Positions 1 through 5,181 of a DNA stretch of 5,181 nucleotides are shown here, one piece after another. Source of the DNA: Clostridia bacterium. Its GTDB lineage: Bacteria > Bacillota > Clostridia > Oscillospirales > CAG-272. Within the stretch, counting starts at the first letter, position 1. Each line of letters opens with the position of its first letter. The position numbers and the translations under genes were made by a program. The stretch lies in assembly GCA_017631215.1 (NCBI GenBank), contig JAGBTR010000208.1, positions 1 to 5,181 of the forward strand, read 5' to 3'. The notes below the pieces were generated by a model that saw only the letters and a list, made by a program, of their open reading frames with translations, ran no database searches and was not told the DNA's origin.

Positions 1-798
1 CACGTGGTTCGTTGCATTGAGGACGATAATATTATCCACGTTGACGGCTCGGTAAATCCGATGCGCGACCTTGAAACGATAAATATGGAGCTCATCTTCT
101 CGGATATGGAGATGCTGGAGCGACGCATTGAGCGCGCCAACAAGGCACTCAAGTCGGACAAGTCCGTCGCCGCCTCGATCGAGGTGTTCCAACGCGTCTA
201 CGACGTGCTCTCGGAGGGCAAGTGTGCCCGCACGGTCGACCTGACCGAGGACGAGCTGGCAATGTTCTACGACACGCCGTTGCTCACGATGAAGCCCGTC
301 ATCTACGTCGCTAACGTCAGCGAGGAGGAGGCCTCGGGTGAGCCCACCGACAACGAGGGCTACAACCGTCTCAAGGCGTTTGCCGCCGAGGAAAACGCAC
401 AGGTTATGCCCGTATGCGCCGGTATTGAGGCAGAGATCGCAGAGCTGGACGCCGAGGACAAGGCAATGTTTCTTGAGGATCTTGGCATCAAGGAGAGCGG
501 TCTGGACCGTCTCATCAAGGCCAGCTATTCCCTGCTCGGTCTGATCTCCTTCCTGACGGCAGGTCCCGATGAGGTTCGCGCTTGGACGATCACGCGCGGC
601 ACCAAGGCACCCCGTGCGGCAGGTAAGATCCACTCCGACTTCGAAAGAGGCTTTATCCGTGCCGAGGTCGTGGCATTTGACGATCTGGAGAAGCACGGCA
701 GCATGAGTGCTGTCCGCGAGGCCGGCAGATACCGCTCCGAGGGTAAGGAATACGTGATGCAGGACGGCGACATCGTGCAGTTCCTGTTCAACGTATAA
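1..798 (+). CDS. ychF: Redox-regulated ATPase YchF/OLA1, C-terminal part (5' end outside window)
   Basis: YchF is a universally conserved Obg-type P-loop protein that hydrolyses ATP rather than GTP and binds the ribosome in the cytoplasm. The frame is open from base 1, so the in-window GTG at 4 is an internal Val and not a start. The 265 residues here begin at the end of the nucleotide-binding domain (HVDGSVNPMRDLETIN, residues 13-28), continue through a helical region (about 30-95), and then show KPVIYVANVSEE (98-109). Its NVSE corresponds to the NxSE motif that replaces the GTP-specific NKxD in this family. The end is a TGS domain (about 178-265) with HSDFERGFIRAEV and a closing GDIVQFLFNV, close to the family's usual C-terminus. 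The family is about 360-370 residues, so roughly 100 residues, including the Walker A motif, are missing upstream. The stop codon is 12 bases before trmB, which suggests co-transcription. Confidence 0.96.
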   Translation, partial: HVVRCIEDDNIIHVDGSVNPMRDLETINMELIFSDMEMLERRIERANKALKSDKSVAASIEVFQRVYDVLSEGKCARTVDLTEDELAMFYDTPLLTMKPVIYVANVSEEEASGEPTDNEGYNRLKAFAAEENAQVMPVCAGIEAEIAELDAEDKAMFLEDLGIKESGLDRLIKASYSLLGLISFLTAGPDEVRAWTITRGTKAPRAAGKIHSDFERGFIRAEVVAFDDLEKHGSMSAVREAGRYRSEGKEYVMQDGDIVQFLFNV

Positions 799-810
799 GC
801 GAGGCCGACT

Positions 811-1458
811 ATGAGAATGCGTAGAAAAAAGCACGGCAGCGAGAGAATCGCCGCTTGTGCGTCGATCCTCATTCCGTTGCCCGAGGCACTTCTTGAAAAT
901 CCCGGCTCTTACTTCCCCACCGAGCGTCCGCTGCATCTGGAGATCGGCTGCGGCAAGGGCGGCTTTGCCTGCGGTATGTCGGCAAAGTACCCCGACGTCA
1001 ACTTCATCGCGATGGAGCGCGTTGCCGACGTGGCGTGCCTTGCCTTGGAAAAGGCGATGGCGTGCGCCGACGACCGCCCCGACAATCTCCGCTTTCTGAT
1101 CGGCGACGCGCGCGGGCTGACCGAGATGTTCCCGCCCAAGACGTTCGATTGCATCTACTTAAATTTCAGCGACCCGTGGCCCAAGTCGGGCTACTACAAG
1201 CGCCGCTTGACCTATCGTACCTTCCTTGAGCAGTACCGCATTCTTCTCAAGGACGGCGGCTGTCTGCGCTTCAAGACGGACAACACGATGCTGTTTGAAT
1301 TCTCGCTGGAGGAATTCGAGGCGGCAGGCTTGACGGTCGAATGGAAGACGGACGACCTGCACAACTCGCCTTACGCCGAGGGCAACGTGATGACCGAGTA
1401 CGAGAGCAACTTCACCGCGCAGGGTATGCCCATTCACGCGGCGCTGGTGAGGTTTTAA
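811..1458 (+). CDS. trmB: tRNA (guanine-N7-)-methyltransferase TrmB
   Basis: TrmB uses S-adenosylmethionine to methylate G46 in the variable loop of many tRNAs. The 215 residues form a complete Rossmann-type methyltransferase of normal length for a bacterial monomer. Visible motifs are the SAM-binding LEIGCGKGGF (43-52), the acidic E69 of FIAMER at the end of strand 2, D99 of GDAR, the family signature NFSDPWPKSGYYKRR (118-132) with the catalytic-region Asp121, FKTDN (154-158), and the C-terminal TEYESNF (195-201) that corresponds to the usual TEYE motif. The start at 811 is supported by a GAGG ribosome binding site at 801-804 with a 6-base spacer; the next Met is only two codons later. The N-terminus MRMRRKKHGSERI is basic, as is common for tRNA-binding members. 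DNA here is GC-rich like ychF and truB. The stop codon lies inside a 10-base repeat shared with the end of the next gene. Confidence 0.97.
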   Translation: MRMRRKKHGSERIAACASILIPLPEALLENPGSYFPTERPLHLEIGCGKGGFACGMSAKYPDVNFIAMERVADVACLALEKAMACADDRPDNLRFLIGDARGLTEMFPPKTFDCIYLNFSDPWPKSGYYKRRLTYRTFLEQYRILLKDGGCLRFKTDNTMLFEFSLEEFEAAGLTVEWKTDDLHNSPYAEGNVMTEYESNFTAQGMPIHAALVRF

Positions 1459-1462
1459 AAAG
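1453..1462 (+). repeat. 10-bp direct repeat, copy 1 (TTTTAAAAAG) over the trmB stop codon
   Basis: TTTTAAAAAG covers the last Phe codon (TTT), the stop (TAA) and four bases of the trmB downstream spacer. An identical copy in the same reading register covers the end of the helicase gene at 3873-3882. The flanking bases differ on both sides, so the match is exactly 10 bases. It may mark the left junction of an inserted segment, but an AT-rich 10-mer can also recur by chance. Confidence 0.55.
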
Positions 1463-1498
1463 TCGGCACATATCAAAAAAAGATCAGCCCAAACCAAT

Positions 1499-1504
1499 AA
1501 AGGA
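1499..1504 (+). promoter_or_regulatory. Ribosome binding site of the helicase gene
   Basis: AAAGGA lies 4 bases before the ATG at 1509 and 10 bases before a second in-frame ATG at 1515. It argues against an earlier start inside trmB and supports initiation at 1509 or 1515; the spacing does not settle which one. No convincing -35/-10 pair was seen in the 50-base spacer after trmB, so transcription probably reads through from upstream. Confidence 0.65.
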
Positions 1505-1508
1505 TTGT

Positions 1509-3878
1509 ATGCATATGGATATTGAAAACTTGATTATTCAAAGTACCAACCAATATCTTGAATATTTGCGAAACCAAAACAAGGGCAAGAACTATATCTA
1601 TCTCCGCAACATTGGCCGCAAAGCTGAAAAAAATATCTTTGTGCTATTTTTAGACGCGCCACTCATAGCTGTTGACGATTTTCAAATATCCTATCGTTTC
1701 CCCGATCAAAGAGAATATATGTCGCTTGATCGTTCTGACTATCAAGTGCTGGGCTACGACGATGTTTCCAAGCGCTTGCTCATCTCGCCGGTTGCTGGCT
1801 GTGATTTGTTTCAAAAGCTCCCTTATGATAGTTTTCGTATTGAAAGCGACATGACCTTTTTAATTGCAAATTTGCAAAAATGGTTTAAGAATCATCCGGG
1901 AAAGATCCACTATCCTCCCAATCCAATCTGCGATTTTACAAACGAACCCTTCCCCTCCTCACTTTCCGACGAGCAAATCAACGCTGTCAAATCCTGCCTC
2001 CGCTCGCCACTCTCCTATGTGTGGGGCGCCCCCGGAACAGGCAAGACACGCGCAGTGCTCTCTCAATGCATCTTAAAGCACATTGAAAAGAAGAATTATG
2101 TGTTGGTCATAGCCCCCACCAACAACGCCGTTGATCAATCGTTAAGAGGTGTTCTTGGCGTATTAGAGGAAAACGGTTACGATCAAAAATATGTTCTCCG
2201 CCTTGGTGTTCCGACAAGAGATTTTCTTAACGACTATCCCGAGGTATGCGAAAATTACAGTGCTGTCGCTCGCGTCGATGAATTAAAAAAAATAATCGAA
2301 CAGGACGAGAAATTACTTGAGGCTCGTCGTCGCTACGAGAAGCAAGAAGGTGTTTGCAATCAATACGGACAACTTCTCACCGAATACCTTGCCTCCCAAA
2401 GCTCCTTGGAAGAGATCAGACGAAAGATCAGAACACAAAATTTTTCTCATGCCTTCAAAAATTTTGATTCTCAACTGTTGGATATTGAGGCACAAATCAA
2501 AAGCAAGCAAAAGAGGGCAGATTATATCACTCGCGAATTTGATACTACTTGGTTCAAGGTTAAAAACTTTTTAAGCAGCGATTTGCGGGGAAGCCGTGAA
2601 CGCGAGCGCGAGCAACTTCTTGATGATGTTGCCACATTAGAGGATCGTACTGCATCGGTGAAAGACAACATTGCTCAACTACAGGACACACAACATAGTA
2701 TGCAAGCCGAAGAGACCGAGTGGAAAGAAAATTTACGCGCTCTTGATCGTCAGTTGGCTACACTATCTGCTTCATATTCATCCAAATTTGATATTGACTA
2801 TCGAGATATATATCAAAAATTATTGATTGAACTACAACGCTACATCGAAATTCTGGGTGAAAACACCGACACAGCTATAACTATCAAGCTTCGCCTTGAT
2901 AGAGAACAGCAAGAATTACAAGCCCTGTCCGAGCAGCAATCTCGCCTATATCAAAGTGCTCTCGTATACGCTTGCACGATGGATACATTCATTTCTCGCT
3001 ATTCGGAATTTGTTGACGATGGCCAAGATTGTCTGGGCAGATACAGAAAACCATATTGCCAAATCTTTCTTGACGAGGCCGCGTATTGCTCATTGCCAAA
3101 ATGTAGCCCTCTGTTTTCTCTTGATCTTCCTGTGGCCTTTTTCGGCGATCATATGCAGCTTCCGCCCGTATGTGAAATGAACCGAGAGCGCATTCTGCGA
3201 GAAGCCCCTGACGTTTGCCTCTGGGCAATGTCTGCTATTTCTTTCCCAGAGTGCTTTAATCCCAATGCATCCTCCGATTATTTCATTCATGCCTATGCAA
3301 GAAACGATCCCCCCTCGTTTTATGAAACGGCTTACACCGCTCTAACCCACACTTACCGCTTTGGGGATAACCTCGCATCCATTCTATCGGACTATGTTTA
3401 TCCTGCATCTTTTAGCGGAAGTGATGATTTTGACACCCGCATTCTGTTGATCGATATAAAGACTTCACGTTCCATAGAAAAGAAGCCGCGACAAAGCACG
3501 GCAGAAGCGAACGCTATTCGGCAATACATCGAATCGTATGAACCTACCGACTTCGCTATCCTCGCTCCCTATCGCAATCAAAGAGATCTTCTAAAAAGAA
3601 CAATGCCACAATATGTTGATAACATTTTCACGATACATTCGTCACAGGGGCGTGAATTTGACACAATCATATTAAGCGTGGTCGATACCACCGATCTGTT
3701 TATGACCAACACCCGAAACGCTTCATCTAACGGCCTACAAGTCATCAACACCGCTATATCACGTGCGAAGAAAGAGATCATCATTTGTTGCGACGCGGAT
3801 TTTTGGCGATGGAAAACCGATCAGTTAATTGGTCAACTTGTCAATGCAGCAACCCCCATTCACAAAAAAATATTTTAA
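1509..3878 (+). CDS. Superfamily 1B UPF1-like (COG1112-type) DNA/RNA helicase with long coiled-coil insert
   Basis: A 789-residue ATP-dependent helicase, probably cytoplasmic; no signal peptide or membrane segment is visible. In order: an N-terminal part with a likely beta-barrel (about 45-125); a Q-motif-like LSDEQINAV (152-160); Walker A GAPGTGKT (173-180); motif Ia VIAPTNNAVDQ (200-210); a charged helical, probably coiled-coil insert (about 255-485); ACTMDTF (488-494); Walker B IFLDEAA (519-525); motif III GDHMQLPP (546-553); THTYRFGDNL (613-622); motif IV APYRNQ (686-691); motif V TIHSSQGREFDTIILS (708-723); and motif VI INTAISRAK (746-754) with R752. The set looks catalytically intact and matches UPF1/IGHMBP2-type helicases better than UvrD/Rep. 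No nuclease, kinase or phospholipase D domain is evident at either end. The start at 1509 has an AAAGGA site; ATG 1515 is an alternative. Its AT-rich DNA contrasts with both neighbours. DNA or RNA substrate and cellular role cannot be told from sequence; a phage-defence role is only a hypothesis. Confidence 0.93.
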   Translation: MHMDIENLIIQSTNQYLEYLRNQNKGKNYIYLRNIGRKAEKNIFVLFLDAPLIAVDDFQISYRFPDQREYMSLDRSDYQVLGYDDVSKRLLISPVAGCDLFQKLPYDSFRIESDMTFLIANLQKWFKNHPGKIHYPPNPICDFTNEPFPSSLSDEQINAVKSCLRSPLSYVWGAPGTGKTRAVLSQCILKHIEKKNYVLVIAPTNNAVDQSLRGVLGVLEENGYDQKYVLRLGVPTRDFLNDYPEVCENYSAVARVDELKKIIEQDEKLLEARRRYEKQEGVCNQYGQLLTEYLASQSSLEEIRRKIRTQNFSHAFKNFDSQLLDIEAQIKSKQKRADYITREFDTTWFKVKNFLSSDLRGSREREREQLLDDVATLEDRTASVKDNIAQLQDTQHSMQAEETEWKENLRALDRQLATLSASYSSKFDIDYRDIYQKLLIELQRYIEILGENTDTAITIKLRLDREQQELQALSEQQSRLYQSALVYACTMDTFISRYSEFVDDGQDCLGRYRKPYCQIFLDEAAYCSLPKCSPLFSLDLPVAFFGDHMQLPPVCEMNRERILREAPDVCLWAMSAISFPECFNPNASSDYFIHAYARNDPPSFYETAYTALTHTYRFGDNLASILSDYVYPASFSGSDDFDTRILLIDIKTSRSIEKKPRQSTAEANAIRQYIESYEPTDFAILAPYRNQRDLLKRTMPQYVDNIFTIHSSQGREFDTIILSVVDTTDLFMTNTRNASSNGLQVINTAISRAKKEIIICCDADFWRWKTDQLIGQLVNAATPIHKKIF

Positions 3879-3882
3879 AAAG
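3873..3882 (+). repeat. 10-bp direct repeat, copy 2 (TTTTAAAAAG) over the helicase stop codon
   Basis: This is identical to 1453-1462 and lies in the same register: TTT (Phe), TAA (stop), AAAG. It lies about 2.4 kb from copy 1, so the two copies bracket the AT-rich helicase segment. Recombination between them would remove the helicase and leave trmB with an unchanged Phe-stop end. The surrounding A/T-rich tract (for example the palindrome AAAATATTTT at 3867-3876) makes a chance match more likely than in average sequence. Confidence 0.55.
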
Positions 3883-3944
3883 AATTATCTTTAACAAATT
3901 CCAAGTAAATTTCTCCTGTAACAAAGTCGATCAACCTACAACAT

Positions 3945-3952
3945 AAAGGAGG
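3945..3952 (+). promoter_or_regulatory. Strong Shine-Dalgarno site of truB
   Basis: AAAGGAGG is a near-perfect anti-16S match, 4 bases before the ATG at 3957, and fixes the truB start. The 78-base spacer between the helicase and truB (3879-3956) holds no other clear signal. Its only hairpin candidate is a weak 5-bp A/T-rich stem, AAAGA/TCTTT, at 3879-3892, without the GC-rich stem and U-tract of an intrinsic terminator. Confidence 0.85.
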
Positions 3953-3956
3953 CCGT

Positions 3957-4874
3957 ATGGCAAACCAAACGAATGCCCCTGACGGCGTTCTGATCATCAA
4001 CAAGCACGCGGGGGTGACCTCGCACGATATCGTCGGTATGACGCGCCGCCTTTTCGGCACGCGCGCCGTCGGTCACGCAGGCACGCTTGACCCGATGGCG
4101 ACGGGCGTTCTGGTGGTGCTCATCGGACGCGCCGCCAAGGCGAGCGAATATCTGACGGGCGAGGACAAGCGATACGTTGCGCGTCTGCGCCTGGGGCTGA
4201 CCACCGACACCGAGGACACGACGGGCGTGACGCTCACGACGAGCGATGCCCTGCCCGCCCCCGACGCGGTTATGTCTGTGATGGATCATTTCCGAGGAAA
4301 TATTTTGCAGGTGCCACCTATGGTCAGCGCGCTCAAGGTGGGCGGTCAAAAGCTGGTCGATCTGGCGCGGCAAGGCATTGAGATCGAGCGTAAGGCAAGA
4401 CCCGTCACTATTCATTCACTCCTCTGCGAGCCGACCGATACCCTTTCGGACTACGTCCTTGACGTCACCTGCTCGGGTGGAACCTACATCCGCACGCTGT
4501 GCGCCGACATCGGTGCGGCGCTGGGCTGTGGCGGTGCGATGGCGGCGCTTGATCGCCGCGCGGCTTGCGGCTTTACCATTGAGCAAAGCGTGACGGTCGC
4601 AGAGCTTGAGCAAATGAGTATGGACGAGCGACTTGCACGCCTGATCCCGACCGAGCAGCTGTTCGCACGCCTTGCCTCGGTCACGCTCACCGCCTTTTAC
4701 GACCGCCTCATCGGCAACGGCTGTGCGGTCGCGCTGACCAAGCTGCGCCTTTCCCTGCCGCTCGGCACGCGCCTTCGCCTCTGCCACACAGACGGCGCCT
4801 TCTTCGCCCTTGGCGAGGTTGTCGACAGCGACGAGGGGCTTGCACTCAAGGCCATCAAAACCTTTGTATTGTAA
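3957..4874 (+). CDS. truB: tRNA pseudouridine(55) synthase TruB
   Basis: TruB converts U55 in the T-arm of nearly all elongator tRNAs to pseudouridine and also acts as a tRNA folding chaperone. The 305-residue length is normal. Visible motifs are GVLIINKHAGVTSHD (10-24), RAVGHAGTLDPMATGVL (36-52) with catalytic Asp45, KRYVARLRLG (71-80) with Tyr73 at the place of the active-site Tyr76 of E. coli TruB, DTEDTTG (84-90), QVPPMVSALKVGGQKLVDLARQG (118-140, quoted in parts: QVPPMVSALK, then KLVDLARQG), and CSGGTYIRTLCADIG (172-186). A C-terminal region (about 240-305) is a likely PUA-like or TruB C-terminal domain. Two positions that are Tyr in E. coli and B. subtilis TruB (MYSA and KLYE) are Val here (V123, V134). 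The start at 3957 has a strong AAAGGAGG site. Composition returns to the GC-rich type of trmB. A kinase-like gene starts 9 bases after the stop. Confidence 0.97.
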   Translation: MANQTNAPDGVLIINKHAGVTSHDIVGMTRRLFGTRAVGHAGTLDPMATGVLVVLIGRAAKASEYLTGEDKRYVARLRLGLTTDTEDTTGVTLTTSDALPAPDAVMSVMDHFRGNILQVPPMVSALKVGGQKLVDLARQGIEIERKARPVTIHSLLCEPTDTLSDYVLDVTCSGGTYIRTLCADIGAALGCGGAMAALDRRAACGFTIEQSVTVAELEQMSMDERLARLIPTEQLFARLASVTLTAFYDRLIGNGCAVALTKLRLSLPLGTRLRLCHTDGAFFALGEVVDSDEGLALKAIKTFVL

Positions 4875-4878
4875 GAGG
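4873..4878 (+). promoter_or_regulatory. Ribosome binding site of the kinase-like gene, overlapping the truB stop
   Basis: AAGAGG shares its first two bases with the truB TAA stop and lies 5 bases before the ATG at 4884. This arrangement favours translational coupling with truB and supports the chosen start. Confidence 0.75.
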
Positions 4879-4883
4879 TTATT

Positions 4884-5181
4884 ATGAAAAACAACAACAA
4901 GCTGACCATCGTCATCAACGGACGCGGCGGCGTGGGCAAGGACACGCTGTGCGACTTTGCCGCCGAGCGCTTTCGCGTTCGCAACGTGTCCTCCATCACG
5001 CCCATCAAGGAGATCGCCCGCACGCACGGCTGGAACGGCGAGAAGGATCTGCGCTCGCGCAAGTTTCTCTCCGACCTCAAGCGCGTGTTCACCGAATACA
5101 ACGATCTGCCCACGCAGTATCTGGCGAACGAATACCGCGCCTTTTGCGAGGGTGACGAGCAGATTATGTTCGCCCACATCC
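4884..5181 (+). CDS. P-loop kinase-like protein, possibly a dNMP kinase-fold protein (N-terminal 99 residues, 3' end outside window)
   Basis: The frame starts at ATG 4884 and stays open to the window edge. The protein begins MKNNNKLTIVINGRGGVGKD: a hydrophobic beta strand (LTIVI, 7-11) and then a Walker A loop GRGGVGKDT (13-21). Asp20 sits where GK[ST] is usual; GKDT is typical of deoxynucleoside-monophosphate kinase-like proteins of phages and bacteria. Then follow SSITPIKEIA (36-45), which resembles the substrate-side helix seen in that fold, HGWNGEKD (48-55) and RSRKFLSDLKRVF (57-69). A nucleotide or nucleoside phosphorylating role is therefore likely at fold level, but the substrate cannot be assigned, and related proteins are usually listed as hypothetical. 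It is coupled to truB by a 9-base gap and an overlapping ribosome binding site, and its GC-rich composition matches truB, so it appears native to this locus. The lid region and C-terminus are not visible. Confidence 0.8.
   Translation, partial: MKNNNKLTIVINGRGGVGKDTLCDFAAERFRVRNVSSITPIKEIARTHGWNGEKDLRSRKFLSDLKRVFTEYNDLPTQYLANEYRAFCEGDEQIMFAHI

Larger units (their letters stand above)
1459..3882. other. AT-rich compositional island holding a single helicase gene (putative insertion between trmB and truB)
   Basis: Base composition changes sharply after the trmB stop and returns to the GC-rich background at truB. Hand counts of single 60-base lines give 20 G+C at 2521-2580, against 42 at 1021-1080 (trmB) and 41 at 4021-4080 (truB). 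Codon choice shifts with it: the helicase uses many A/T-ending codons (AAA, TTT, GAT, TTA), while its neighbours prefer GC-ending ones. The segment is bracketed by two copies of TTTTAAAAAG. I see no transposase, integrase, terminal inverted repeats or tRNA gene, so the means of entry is unknown. The right edge is uncertain: the AT-rich spacer runs on to about 3943, just before the truB ribosome binding site. Gain by horizontal transfer is an inference from composition. Confidence 0.6.

Noticed and set aside
525..872. Minus-strand open frame of 115 codons across the ychF-trmB junction
   Set aside because: It overlaps the conserved TGS domain of YchF and the TrmB start; Ser/Arg-rich shadow with no recognisable domain.
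1341..1508. Upstream extension of the helicase frame to an ATG at 1341, inside trmB
   Set aside because: The extra 56 residues are read from trmB coding DNA in another frame, are Arg-rich and unlike the rest of the helicase, and have no ribosome binding site. AAAGGA before 1509 fits much better.
3867..3892. Possible terminator after the helicase (AAAATATTTT palindrome and AAAGA/TCTTT hairpin)
   Set aside because: Both stems are short and almost wholly A/T, with no GC-rich stem followed by a T-tract, so an intrinsic terminator is not supported.
3891..3924. Possible promoter before truB (TTAACA as a -35 box)
   Set aside because: No TATAAT-like box lies at 16-18 bases; the nearest candidate (TAACAA at 3919) is about 22 bases away.
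1497..3950. ATAAAGGA shared before the helicase (1497-1504) and before truB (3943-3950)
   Set aside because: The match is mostly the Shine-Dalgarno core, which is expected before genes, so it is poor evidence of a duplicated junction.
3936..4415. Minus-strand open frame of 159 codons opposite the start of truB
   Set aside because: It lies wholly opposite truB and its ribosome binding site; the product is His/Arg/Ala-rich and the truB motifs fully explain the region.
4416..5177. Long open frame on the minus strand (253 codons) opposite truB and the kinase-like gene
   Set aside because: It is an antisense shadow of GC-rich coding DNA. It crosses two well-supported + strand genes, has low-complexity Ala/Gly/Arg/Val content and matches no family I recognise.

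Overview
This is a bacterial stretch with all genes on the + strand and tightly packed. It holds three recognisable translation-related housekeeping genes, one much more AT-rich helicase gene set between them, and the start of a small P-loop kinase gene. Purine-rich Shine-Dalgarno sites, ATG starts, very short spacers and the closeness of the proteins to Bacillota versions point to a Bacillota, probably Clostridia (gut Oscillospirales-like), but that placement is an inference from sequence feel and not from a phylogeny.

Layout. Positions 1-798 carry the C-terminal 265 residues of the ribosome-associated ATPase YchF; the N-terminal part lies before the window. Twelve bases later comes trmB (811-1458), a complete tRNA m7G46 methyltransferase. 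From 1509 to 3878 lies a 789-residue superfamily 1B (UPF1/COG1112-like) helicase with all main helicase motifs and a long helical, probably coiled-coil, insert. truB (3957-4874), the tRNA pseudouridine-55 synthase, follows behind a strong ribosome binding site. Nine bases after truB begins a P-loop kinase-like gene (4884 to the window end) that resembles the dNMP kinase fold. No intergenic stretch exceeds 80 bases, and I see no tRNA, rRNA, CRISPR array, riboswitch or clear terminator.

How the genes fit together. YchF, TrmB and TruB all act on ribosomes or tRNA, and the spacing suggests one transcription unit. The helicase stands out: its DNA is clearly AT-richer than both sides (hand count of one 60-base line: 20 G+C in the helicase, against 42 in trmB and 41 in truB), and the change falls at its gene borders. 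A 10-base direct repeat, TTTTAAAAAG, lies exactly over the stop codon of trmB and again over the stop codon of the helicase. The simplest reading is a single-gene cargo gained between trmB and truB without damage to either neighbour. Standalone SF1 helicases of this kind are often found among accessory and anti-phage genes, so a defence role is a fair hypothesis, though nothing in the window proves it.
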